Below, piece by piece: positions 1 through 7,350 of a stretch of DNA of 41,566 nucleotides. The stretch's first letter is position 1, and each line of letters opens with the position of its first letter. A program made the translations under genes and the position numbers. The stretch lies in assembly GCA_023382535.1 (NCBI GenBank), contig JAHDWA010000076.1, positions 1-41,566 of the forward strand, written 5' to 3'. The notes under the pieces are model-generated. The model had not been told where the DNA came from. It searched no databases and worked only from the letters and a program-made list of their open reading frames with translations. This DNA comes from Anaerolineae bacterium (GTDB taxonomy: Bacteria > Chloroflexota > Anaerolineae > 4572-78 > J111).

Positions 1-69
1 GGGATCAATGTTTCTCTTATTTTACCCCAATTCCTACCAATGACTGAACGATCACTTGCGCAAAGTGTG

Positions 70-99
70 TTGACATAATTTACATTATTATGGTATACT
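70..99 (+). promoter_or_regulatory. Sigma-70-type promoter for the PKD/LysM gene
   Basis: A perfect -35 TTGACA (70-75) and a -10 TATACT (94-99) are separated by 18 bp in an AT-rich stretch about 50 bp before the start codon at 148. A strong Shine-Dalgarno AGGAGG lies at 134-139. Seen directly; function inferred. Confidence 0.7.
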
Positions 100-147
100 T
101 AAAATTATCTCTATTTATAGCGTTAAGTCTATAGGAGGAGTGAGGTC

Positions 148-1518
148 ATGACTGCTAACCGCGATCTTGATGACGATGGCGTAGTAGAGGTAGATGAAGA
201 GATAGACGAGGCGCCGAGAAGAAGTAGTCCATTACGCCTGATTTTACTTATCCTGTTAGCCCTGGTTGGGCTGTGTGTGCTCTGTTTTCTGGGTTCCCGC
301 CTGTTGGGAAATAACTTGCTTGGCGCTCTGCCGATTCCGGGTCTTCCGGGCCTTCCCGGCGAACCAACGGCAACGACTGCACCCGTTGCTCTCGATACCC
401 CGACCTTAGCTCCGACAGATGCCGCTACTGTTCCCCCTATCGGCACCACCGAACCTTCGCCCACCGAGCAGCCGGGAGTGACAACAGAGCCTCTGCCCGC
501 TACAGAACAACCTGGGGCGACAACCGAGCCTCCTCCCGCTACTGAAGAAGCGCCTCCCCCGGTCACCCAGGAGCCAGGCGCTACCGAAGAACCGCTCCCA
601 CCCGCCACTCAGGAACCAGGCGCTACCGAAGAACCGTTGGTGACGGTGGAGCCAACCCAAGAGATGATTGACGAGCACGACGGCGAATTGCCGACGGAAG
701 AACCAACGGAGGCGCCGACCGCCACCGCCACCACACAGCCAGTGCCCGGCCCAACCGTCACCCCGACTACTGGTCCGGCCCCCGGCACAACGACGCCGCA
801 GCCAGACTGCTCCACCAACGCCCCGCCTGTGGCTGATGCGGGTGGCCCTTACACGGCGATGATGGGCAAAGGTCAGGCCTTTATCACCGTTGATGGCAGT
901 GGCTCCAGCGACCCGGATGGTACAATTACCACCTTTGAATGGGATTTCGACGATGGCGAAACGGACAGCGGCCAGAGTGTGACCCACGGCTACAGCAGCA
1001 CCGGTACGTTTGAAGTCACCTTAACTGTGACCGATAACTGCGGCGCGACCGCCGAGGATACGGCTGAAGTTACCGTCACCGGCCCAACCCCGCCCGCGCC
1101 GGGAACCGGTACACCCACAACCCAGCCTCAGCCCAGCCCATCGGCCACACCGGATGCATCGGCTACGCCTGTTTCTGGGGCACCAGATGGCACGGTAGGC
1201 TTCTGCTACCGGGTCCGGCCGGGTAATACACTGACCGGCATCGCCAATTACTTCGGCGTACCCTTACCTCTTCTGGCCGAAGTGAATGGGGTTAGCCCGG
1301 CTTACTATGTTATCGCCGGCCAGGGGATATTCGTACCGACCGGTGAAGTCCAGCCCGGTCCCAATGTTTACGAAGTTCAGCCAGGTGACACGTTGGACAG
1401 CGTTGCTTTCCAATGTGGTTTATCCACGGCCCGACTCGCCAGCGCCAACGGCCTGACGCCGGTCCAGAATTTGACGCCGGGGCAGTTTTTGGGTATTCCA
1501 TTGTGGAGCTGGTATTAA
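148..1518 (+). CDS. Membrane-anchored PKD and double-LysM surface protein
   Basis: A 456-residue protein probably displayed outside the cell. Residues 1-28 are acidic and cytoplasmic, 29-50 form one transmembrane helix (signal anchor), and about 55-220 are a Thr/Pro/Glu-rich linker with internal repeats such as QEPGATEEP, whose DNA repeats with a 42-bp period near 568-636. A PKD domain follows at about 225-311 (WDFDDG motif), then a second linker, then two LysM domains at about 351-397 and 407-456. LysM binds N-acetylglucosamine polymers, so the C-terminus probably contacts peptidoglycan or another cell-envelope glycan. The ATG has a strong Shine-Dalgarno and a consensus promoter. The next gene has a similar layout of anchor plus Thr/Pro linker plus extracellular domain. 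No catalytic domain is visible. Exact role unknown. Confidence 0.85.
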   Translation: MTANRDLDDDGVVEVDEEIDEAPRRSSPLRLILLILLALVGLCVLCFLGSRLLGNNLLGALPIPGLPGLPGEPTATTAPVALDTPTLAPTDAATVPPIGTTEPSPTEQPGVTTEPLPATEQPGATTEPPPATEEAPPPVTQEPGATEEPLPPATQEPGATEEPLVTVEPTQEMIDEHDGELPTEEPTEAPTATATTQPVPGPTVTPTTGPAPGTTTPQPDCSTNAPPVADAGGPYTAMMGKGQAFITVDGSGSSDPDGTITTFEWDFDDGETDSGQSVTHGYSSTGTFEVTLTVTDNCGATAEDTAEVTVTGPTPPAPGTGTPTTQPQPSPSATPDASATPVSGAPDGTVGFCYRVRPGNTLTGIANYFGVPLPLLAEVNGVSPAYYVIAGQGIFVPTGEVQPGPNVYEVQPGDTLDSVAFQCGLSTARLASANGLTPVQNLTPGQFLGIPLWSWY

Positions 1519-1557
1519 TCTAAAGTACTGGCCCAAGTTAAGAGGCTGTGGAAATTA

Positions 1558-1619
1558 GCCGCGAGTTCCACAATGACACGAAAAACAAAAATAAGTGAAG
1601 GTTTGTGAAACTCGTGGCG
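1558..1619. repeat. Intergenic inverted repeat, CACGAA type
   Basis: Left arm GCCGCGAGTTCCACA (1558-1572) is largely complementary to the right arm around TGTGAAACTCGTGGC (1604-1618). It lies between the stop at 1518 and the next start at 1689. It resembles the element at 10931-10993, which also begins GCCACG. Possibly a transcript-end hairpin; it lacks the U-tract of a classical terminator. Confidence 0.5.
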
Positions 1620-1688
1620 TAGATTTTTAACCAGGCAGTTTCCAGTTAACTTGAGCAGTACGCAGCAGGCCCATTCTGGAGAACGTCC

Positions 1689-2849
1689 ATGGATATGGAA
1701 GCAATTAGAGAAAACCCCCGGCGGATGATTCTGATCGGGTTGGTCCTATTGGTGCTCATCTGCCTGGTCGCTGTGCTGATTTTCAGAATCTTCACGGCCG
1801 GCGGCGAGGAGGTGGTCGGTGGCAATACGCCTACTCCCACCGCAGCAGCAACCGAAGAAGCGACGACGATACCTACTCCAGAAGAAGAAGCCACGGCTAC
1901 GCCCACCCGCGTTCTTCAAGAAGAGACGGTGACCGTTACCGTCGTTCCTTTCTCCCAGGAAACCACCACACCCACCCCTACGCCGACCGCCGCCCCACCC
2001 ACTTCGACCCCGACCAGGCCAGCGCCTACCCCCGCGGCTCCGGTTGTGAGCAGTGGTCCTCAGCCCGGAGAGATCAAGAATTTGCTCAAGAATGGGGATT
2101 TTGAACAGGGTTTTGACCAAAGAGGTGTAGCCCTGGCATGGGAACCCTTCAGAAACGACAGCTTTCAGGCCATCTATACCAATGAAACGTTCCCTTATGT
2201 TGAGTCTGGCTCTAACGCCCAGCGGATTACTATCGCCGGAGCAACACAGTACAATCGTTATGCCGGGATTTATCAGCAGGTTGAGGTTGTGCCGAATGAG
2301 GTTTACACCTTGACCTTGCACGGCCAAATTCGAAGCGGTCAGGGTGATGTCAACCAGAGCAGTTACGGTTACCGCACCCAGTACGCCATCAGCCATACCG
2401 GTTTACAAAATTGGCAAAATGTGCCGGAGGCTGAATGGGTCGAGCTGCCCTGGGATGAACAACTCATCAATGCCTCGGTAACAAAGTTTTACAGCTATAC
2501 CACTACCATTGCGCCTACCTCACCCAGAATCACGCTGTTCGTGCGCGGCTGGAACAAGTGGCCTGATCAAAGCGAGGCCCAATACACCTTCGACAGTTTT
2601 AGCCTCGTTGGCCCGTCCTCCGGGGCAGCGCCTCTCCAAACCAGCGCCGGTGGGGCCGGAACTACCATTACCAGCACTACCCCCGCCACAAGTGCTACGA
2701 CCAGTGATCAGTTGGTGGACAAAGGCCTGCCTACAACCGGCGCGGATGAAGGCCAGACCCTCATCCAGGATGGACGTTTCTGGGGCGGCCTGTTGATCTT
2801 GCTTTTGTTAGCCACCGGAGCCGTTTACCGGGCTAAATGGGGATATTGA
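1689..2849 (+). CDS. Surface protein with LPTTG sorting signal
   Basis: A 386-residue protein with an N-terminal transmembrane helix (about 15-33), a Thr/Pro-rich linker (about 38-125), and a globular region (about 130-310) that starts LLKNGDFEQGF and has the look of a jelly-roll carbohydrate-binding or galactose-binding-like domain. A Thr/Ser-rich stalk follows, then LPTTG at 347-351, a second hydrophobic helix (about 364-380) and a short basic tail. The C-terminal part has the arrangement of a sortase substrate. The N-terminal helix looks more like a signal anchor than a cleavable signal peptide. No sortase gene is in the window. The ATG lies inside CCATGG; no strong Shine-Dalgarno is visible. 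Ligand unknown. Confidence 0.75.
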   Translation: MDMEAIRENPRRMILIGLVLLVLICLVAVLIFRIFTAGGEEVVGGNTPTPTAAATEEATTIPTPEEEATATPTRVLQEETVTVTVVPFSQETTTPTPTPTAAPPTSTPTRPAPTPAAPVVSSGPQPGEIKNLLKNGDFEQGFDQRGVALAWEPFRNDSFQAIYTNETFPYVESGSNAQRITIAGATQYNRYAGIYQQVEVVPNEVYTLTLHGQIRSGQGDVNQSSYGYRTQYAISHTGLQNWQNVPEAEWVELPWDEQLINASVTKFYSYTTTIAPTSPRITLFVRGWNKWPDQSEAQYTFDSFSLVGPSSGAAPLQTSAGGAGTTITSTTPATSATTSDQLVDKGLPTTGADEGQTLIQDGRFWGGLLILLLLATGAVYRAKWGY

Positions 2850-2851
2850 GG

Positions 2852-2942
2852 AAAGAGGATGGAAGATAGAGGATAGGAGATAGTGAAATCAATTTACTAT
2901 CTCCTACTTTCCACCTGCTATCTACTATCTTCCATCTACCAT
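2852..2942. repeat. Degenerate heptamer inverted repeat between convergent genes
   Basis: The left arm consists of near-heptamers (GAGGATG, GAAGATA, GAGGATA, GGAGATA) at about 2855-2884. The right arm at about 2895-2940 is its imperfect complement (for example ACTATCTCCT and CTATCTTCCATC). The element fills the space between the plus-strand LPTTG gene and the end of the minus-strand kinase gene. It may act as a two-way transcript end. Its last bases overlap the 3' end of the kinase gene. Confidence 0.6.
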
Positions 2943-4007
2943 CTTCATTCTTTGGCGCAACTGCTCCCGCGACGCCGTTCCAGTCGTGCCTAGCTGTTGG
3001 ATAGTAATCGAGGCGGCCATATTACCGATAAAAGCCGCTTCGGCGGCTGTCCCGCCCGCGCCTAGCCCGGCCGCCACCCCTGCCATCACACTGTCCCCTG
3101 CCCCAACCACATCAATTTCACCGGAGACGGGAATCCCCGGCACGTGCTCAAAACCGTCCTGCGTGACTACCAAAATTCCTTGCGCGCCCAAGGTGATAAA
3201 AACCGGCTTTTGATTCTGGGCGAATAGAACCCCGCCATAACTACGAGCCGCTGCCAATCCATTATCCCCACCGTAATCTCCGACCTTCCAGCCTTCCAAT
3301 CCTCCAGCCTTCCAATCCTCCAAGCTTCCAACTGCTTCCCGTGCCTCATGCATATTTGGCTTAATTATCACCCGCTCAAACTCACCAATCCGCACCCGTG
3401 AGTCGGCGACAAAGACTTTGGTGGGGTATTGTTCAGCCAGCCGGGCCAGGGCCGCCCGCACCTTATCGGTGATAACCCCGCAGTTGCGCTCCTGCACCTG
3501 GTCGGCGATGACAACGCCGTCCACTGCCGGAACCAGACGGTCGAGTTGAGCGATGACCGCCGCCTCCAAATCACCCGGCAGCGGCCGGCGATTCTTGATG
3601 TCGAGCCGGTTCAATTCCCGCTCCGAGCCGCCCGGCGTGGCTGAACGCAGCATGGGCTTGGTATAGGTCGGGGTGAAGCGCTCCGGCCTTTCGATCAATC
3701 CCTCGATAGCGACCCCTCGTTGGATTAAACCCTGTTTCAAGTCAAAGCCTTCCCCATCTAGGCCAATCACCCCGACCACCGACACCTGGCTTTCCAGCGC
3801 CCGCAAATTCGAGACCACCGTCCCCGCCGCGCCGGGGCTGTGCCGGATTTCGACCACCTGGTAGGCTTCCAGCCCGGTTTCCAGGGAAGTTTCACTCAGG
3901 GCGGGGTCAAGGCTGAGGTATTTATCCAGAAAAAAATCCCCCACCACCAAAATGTGCAGAGAGGGAAACTTTTGGAGAAGTTCGTCGAGCCGGGATTTAT
4001 CTTGCAT
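2925..4007 (-). CDS. PfkB-family kinase, HldE/RfaE-like
   Basis: A 360-residue ribokinase-fold sugar kinase. The N-terminal motif VVGDFFLDKY (21-30) and the glycine-rich PGAAGTVVSNL match the heptose-phosphate kinase branch (HldE/RfaE domain I). The C-terminal VVGAGDSVMAG carries the catalytic Asp of PfkB signature 2 (GAGD at 302-305). An upstream in-frame extension to 4247 was rejected because ATG 4007 has GGAGG six bases before it and overlaps the previous stop by 11 bp (ATGCAAGATAA), a translational-coupling arrangement. Residues about 219-241 (Trp-Lys-Ala-Gly-rich) derive from an octamer DNA repeat and look like an insertion. The substrate is not known; the coupled neighbour is a deoxyhypusine-synthase-like protein. 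Confidence 0.75.
   Translation of the reverse strand: MQDKSRLDELLQKFPSLHILVVGDFFLDKYLSLDPALSETSLETGLEAYQVVEIRHSPGAAGTVVSNLRALESQVSVVGVIGLDGEGFDLKQGLIQRGVAIEGLIERPERFTPTYTKPMLRSATPGGSERELNRLDIKNRRPLPGDLEAAVIAQLDRLVPAVDGVVIADQVQERNCGVITDKVRAALARLAEQYPTKVFVADSRVRIGEFERVIIKPNMHEAREAVGSLEDWKAGGLEGWKVGDYGGDNGLAAARSYGGVLFAQNQKPVFITLGAQGILVVTQDGFEHVPGIPVSGEIDVVGAGDSVMAGVAAGLGAGGTAAEAAFIGNMAASITIQQLGTTGTASREQLRQRMKMVDGR
3283..3350. repeat. Octamer repeat tract inside the kinase gene
   Basis: On the plus strand the tract reads as octamers CCTTCCAG, CCTTCCAAT, CCTCCAG, CCTTCCAAT, CCTCCAAG, CTTCCAAC. It has the same vocabulary as the intergenic elements at 28528-28625 and 29908-29965. It is translated in frame as Trp-Lys-Ala-Gly-type residues between conserved kinase blocks. 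Confidence 0.65.
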
Positions 4008-4971
4008 GCAACGCCTCCAACATCTCATGGTACAGCGCCGGGAAGGTAGCCCGATGGTCGCCGCGGAAGTAAAAACTCTCGCCCCCATCCTGCACGGTGC
4101 GGACCAGGATGGTCTTGTAGGGCCGATAATAGTAACGCGGGTCGTCTTTGGCCGCTTCGGTGTGGATGTCCACCTCCCCCAGGTCGAGCAGGTCAAAGAC
4201 GGCGGTCGTAAATTCGTTGATTTTCTCGCCCCGCTGGTGGGCCACATTGCGGGCCATAGCCAGGGCCTTGAGATAAACTTCCGGCCCCATCACCGCCGTG
4301 CCAAAATTGAGCATAACCCCGCCCTGCAATTTTGACACCGTCTGGGCAATAATCAGAAAATCCTGATAGGATGTCTGCCCCAGGGCGGCGCCATCGCAAT
4401 TGGGGTGTTCGTGGATAATATCATAGCCAATCCCAACGTGGACGGTGACGGGGATACGGAGGCGGTATCCCGCGGCCAGCACGCTCAGCTCGCGGTGGGG
4501 AAACTGCTCCCGCTCGATGACCCGGCCCACCGCTTCACCCAGGCCGATGCCATCCCGCGCCCCGGCGACAATAGCGTCGTTGATCCGCCCTGTGTCGGCC
4601 CACAAACCGAATTGGCCCTCCTGGATGTAGCGAGCCACGCTCTCAGTTGAAGCGCCGACCAGGGCCAGTTCAAAATCGTGAATAGGGCCGGCTCCGTTCA
4701 TCGCCACATGGGTGATAATTCCCCGCTCCATCAGGTCAATGATAAAACGGGACAGGCCGACTTTGAGCATGTGCGCGCCCATCATCAAGATGACCTGCCC
4801 GCCCTGCCGGTGCGCCGCTGCCACCCGCCGGGCCAGAGTTGGCAAACCGGGATGGTCAAAAGGGAGGGGTTTGTCGTCAAGGGCGATGATTTGGGCCAGC
4901 CCCATGTCATGGACCCGCTCGGCGAGCGGCTTGAGTTTGAGTTGGGTGCGGTCAAAAGCAGGAAAGGGCAT
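3997..4971 (-). CDS. Deoxyhypusine-synthase-like protein of unknown reaction
   Basis: A 324-residue cytosolic protein. The block GLSRFIIDLMERGIITHVAM followed by NGAGPIHDFE (91-100), and the later RIPVTVHVGIGYDIIHEHP and GGVMLNFGTAV, align in order with landmarks of the deoxyhypusine synthase fold, an NAD-binding Rossmann-like family. The loop that carries the catalytic Lys in true deoxyhypusine synthases (GGGVVKHH type) reads GGVMLNFGTAV here, with no Lys, so hypusine formation is unlikely. The gene overlaps the HldE-like kinase downstream and follows the GNAT gene by 16 bp, so the three probably share a transcript. Start ATG 4971 is preceded by AAGGAT. The fold assignment comes from motif comparison by eye and is moderately sure; the substrate is unknown. 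Confidence 0.5.
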   Translation of the reverse strand: MPFPAFDRTQLKLKPLAERVHDMGLAQIIALDDKPLPFDHPGLPTLARRVAAAHRQGGQVILMMGAHMLKVGLSRFIIDLMERGIITHVAMNGAGPIHDFELALVGASTESVARYIQEGQFGLWADTGRINDAIVAGARDGIGLGEAVGRVIEREQFPHRELSVLAAGYRLRIPVTVHVGIGYDIIHEHPNCDGAALGQTSYQDFLIIAQTVSKLQGGVMLNFGTAVMGPEVYLKALAMARNVAHQRGEKINEFTTAVFDLLDLGEVDIHTEAAKDDPRYYYRPYKTILVRTVQDGGESFYFRGDHRATFPALYHEMLEALHAR

Positions 4972-4987
4972 GTGATTATCCTTGTGA

Positions 4988-5458
4988 TTACAAATTCTCT
5001 AACGTCAACAGCATGAGCGTCTCCGATGGCTGGTAGCCCAGCGTCTCGTAGAGCGGTCGGCCAAAGTCACTGGCATTGAGGCCCACAGTTTTTAATCCGC
5101 GCTCGCGGCACCAGGTGTGAATAATCTCCATCAGTTGGCGGGCCAGTCCCTGCCGCCGGTGAGAAGGCTCGGTGTAGACATTATAAACAAACCCCCACTG
5201 TTCGTTCAAATCCGGCGGGCTGGGCGGCCGGGATAATAAGCCGACTCCCCCGCCGGCCACAATCTCGCCCTGCTCTGTTTCGACGACCCAACCAAAGTAG
5301 AGCTGAGCGGAGATAGCCTGCCTCAGCCAGGGATCAAAGCGTTCGTCCATTGCCTCGTAGTCGCCGCTCAAGCCCATCTCGGCAAACATGGTGTGGCGAT
5401 GGTGGACAATGGTCGGAACGTCGGCCAGGGTGGCCGGGCGAAGGGTGTAGGTCGTCAT
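4988..5458 (-). CDS. GNAT-family N-acetyltransferase
   Basis: A 156-residue acetyl-CoA-dependent transferase. The pyrophosphate-binding motif is RRQGLARQLM (Q/RxxGxA), preceded by the strand VYNVYTEPSHR and followed by the typical C-terminal LYETLGYQPSETLML. The length is normal for a single GNAT domain. The acceptor cannot be predicted. It sits in the minus-strand cluster between the DUF1624 membrane protein and the deoxyhypusine-synthase-like gene. Confidence 0.85.
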   Translation of the reverse strand: MTTYTLRPATLADVPTIVHHRHTMFAEMGLSGDYEAMDERFDPWLRQAISAQLYFGWVVETEQGEIVAGGGVGLLSRPPSPPDLNEQWGFVYNVYTEPSHRRQGLARQLMEIIHTWCRERGLKTVGLNASDFGRPLYETLGYQPSETLMLLTLENL

Positions 5459-5534
5459 TTTGCTTTACCTGCTGTAATAGGCAGACCAGGTCTGCACTCC
5501 GGTTTTCGGCTGATTATACCATTCGCCAGGGGGT

Positions 5535-6395
5535 CTAAAAAGAGCCAAAACCCAGCGCCACCAGTAAACCAATTAAGATCGGCTGGTGAATAACATAAAT
5601 CAGGAGGGAATGTCGCCCCAGGAAGCGCAGCCCTCGTACCGGGGGAAGGCCGGCCAGGTTAGGCAAAGCAAAGCGGCGGACTCCCTGAGGGTAGAGCGAA
5701 TACCCGGCAAAGATACCCAGCAAAGACAGGCCAAACCAGGGCAAAACCGGGTAATAATCCACCATATAAATGCCCGCTTGTTTTACTCCCAACCAGATGA
5801 GCCACGGATACGAAACGACCCACGTATCCACATAAATACCTGCAGCAATGATCACCAGGCCGCCCACAAGACTCACCCAACGGCTGCTCCGCAGAAAGGG
5901 ATAGGCTAAAATGATGGACAAGCCTAACAGGTGCAAAATCCCAAAGATGACAAAGCCGCGGCCAATAAAAAAGTAAGTCCCCACTGTAACCAGCAGCCCC
6001 AAAGCGAATATCTTACCGCCTCGCCACAGATATTTCTTGAAAGAAGGGAACTGTCCCTGCCGCTGTCGCTCCCGTGTATCGCTAAGGGTCAAGGAAATCC
6101 CCATCACAAAGATAAAAATGGTGGCGATGCCCCGGGCAAACCACTGCCAGGGACCGGCCAATAAATTGGCCTGGTACAAGCCAAAATAAACCAAATCCCA
6201 GGTAAAATGATAAATAAGCATCAGGACAATGGCCACCCCGCGCAGTGTATCCACTTCCCACAGCCGGGAAGGAGGCGACCCCCAGCCGGAGGCAGGTGGG
6301 ATGAGGGGGCGGGGAGGCGAAGACGCGAGGTCAGGAGAATTGAGTTCCTCCTCTTCGCGGCTTCGCTGCTTCGCGGCTTCGCTGCTTCCACTCAT
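5535..6395 (-). CDS. DUF1624 / HGSNAT-type multipass membrane protein
   Basis: A 286-residue integral membrane protein with about seven to eight hydrophobic helices. The opening EVDTLRGVAIVLMLIYHFTW is characteristic of the heparan-alpha-glucosaminide N-acetyltransferase catalytic family (DUF1624), whose members move acetyl groups across membranes onto sugars; the bacterial role is generally untested. The closing block GRHSLLIYVIHQPILIG is also typical. The first 40 or so residues are low-complexity and encoded by a repeat tract, so the real protein may start later, although no better ATG is obvious before LRG. The start lies 4 bp from the HAD gene stop, so the two are probably co-transcribed. 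Confidence 0.75.
   Translation of the reverse strand: MSGSSEAAKQRSREEEELNSPDLASSPPRPLIPPASGWGSPPSRLWEVDTLRGVAIVLMLIYHFTWDLVYFGLYQANLLAGPWQWFARGIATIFIFVMGISLTLSDTRERQRQGQFPSFKKYLWRGGKIFALGLLVTVGTYFFIGRGFVIFGILHLLGLSIILAYPFLRSSRWVSLVGGLVIIAAGIYVDTWVVSYPWLIWLGVKQAGIYMVDYYPVLPWFGLSLLGIFAGYSLYPQGVRRFALPNLAGLPPVRGLRFLGRHSLLIYVIHQPILIGLLVALGFGSF
6299..6390. repeat. GCGAAGC-type octamer repeat at the DUF1624 5' end
   Basis: Plus-strand units CTTCGCGG and CTTCGCTG alternate twice at about 6354-6386. Inverted GAGGCGAAGACGCGAGG material lies at about 6315-6332. The tract encodes the low-complexity N-terminus of the DUF1624 protein. Confidence 0.55.
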
Positions 6396-6399
6396 CGCT

Positions 6400-7248
6400 T
6401 CACCCGACTCCCGTTAGATAACTCAACAGCGCCTCACCTTCCCGAAAATCGGGCACAATGATATTGGCGCCTGCTTGAATGAGCTGCTCCCGCTTCAGTT
6501 CATTGATCCCCTGCCGTTCGACCTCATTGCTGGCTACGCCGACGCCAATCCCACCCGCCTCAGCCGTATACTCGATCTCAACCTTGCCGTCTCCAATTGA
6601 AACCAATTCACAGCCCCGCAGGCTGTAGTCACACAAAATCTGGCCGATGACCGCTTTTTTGGAAAAAGCAGGGACGCCATCCTGGGGACCGTAAATCCTA
6701 TCCTCAAAGCAATGAGCCAGTCCCAGGGCGTCAATCTCATTGACCACCGCCTCGCGCTCGGTACCGCTGGCCAGGTAGCAGGTGACTCCCCTGGTTTGCA
6801 GGGCTGCCAGAAATTCAATCACGCCGGGTACGGTCAATTGGGCTGGCGCAAGCCGGCCGCGGCGCAAGCCGGCCAGGCGTTGGTTCACCCGCGCCAGCAG
6901 CCGTTCAAGAAAAAGCGCCTTGTACACCTGGGCATCCTGGGCAGAACCACCCCGCCGGACGATCTCATCGGTCAGGTAAGTCATCTGGTCAATCGTCGGG
7001 CGGCCGGTCGAGTGAGCGACCAGGTCGGTCATCCTCTGGCGCAGAGTCGCTTCGTCTTCAGCCGCCGGAGTTACCAACAAAAATTCGAGCATCAATTCGA
7101 TCATCATCTGCTGCCACCCTTCGCGGATGAGCGATACCGTGCCATCAAAATCAAACAAAACGTGGCGCAGCGGAGCGCAAGGGCGGCAGGAATTGACAAT
7201 CTCAACTAAGGTATTGGGGAGATAACGGCGATTGTTTTGGTGATTCAA
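6400..7248 (-). CDS. HAD-superfamily hydrolase
   Basis: A 282-residue phosphatase-like protein. Motif I is LFDFDGT (nucleophile Asp33, general acid Asp35). Motif II is the Ser in LASGTERE. The motif III Lys is probably in FSKKAV. Motif IV is SIGDGKVE, where the usual second acidic residue is Glu rather than Asp. A helical cap lies between motifs I and II. A phosphosugar or similar small substrate is likely given the kinases around it, but this is inferred. The start is a TTG at 7248 with GAGGTAAT upstream; no ATG lies before motif I in this frame. Confidence 0.75.
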   Translation of the reverse strand: MNHQNNRRYLPNTLVEIVNSCRPCAPLRHVLFDFDGTVSLIREGWQQMMIELMLEFLLVTPAAEDEATLRQRMTDLVAHSTGRPTIDQMTYLTDEIVRRGGSAQDAQVYKALFLERLLARVNQRLAGLRRGRLAPAQLTVPGVIEFLAALQTRGVTCYLASGTEREAVVNEIDALGLAHCFEDRIYGPQDGVPAFSKKAVIGQILCDYSLRGCELVSIGDGKVEIEYTAEAGGIGVGVASNEVERQGINELKREQLIQAGANIIVPDFREGEALLSYLTGVG

Positions 7249-7267
7249 GGGGTATTACCTCAATTTA

Positions 7268-7348
7268 TCAAGAGATGGTGAAGCGAGGACGCGAGGAAAC
7301 GAGAATTAAGTAGGCTTCGCCACCTCGCCTCTTCGTTTCATCATCTCA
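7268..7348. repeat. Degenerate heptamer inverted repeat
   Basis: GATGGTG, AAGCGAG, GACGCGA and GGAAACG on the left (about 7274-7303) face CTTCGCCACCTCGCCTC and CGTTTCATCATCTC on the right (about 7314-7347). The element fills the gap between the ROK kinase stop and the HAD gene start. Confidence 0.5.
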
Positions 7349-7350
7349 CC

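Noticed and set aside
129..987. Minus-strand open frames opposite the PKD/LysM gene
   Set aside because: They are Gly/Val-rich or Arg/Gly-rich shadows of the Thr/Pro-coding linker and have no initiation signals.
4008..4247. Upstream in-frame extension of the HldE-like kinase
   Set aside because: It lies wholly inside the DHS-like gene in another frame, is Arg/Pro/Ser/Thr-rich as antisense or shadow translations are, and ATG 4007 has a good Shine-Dalgarno.
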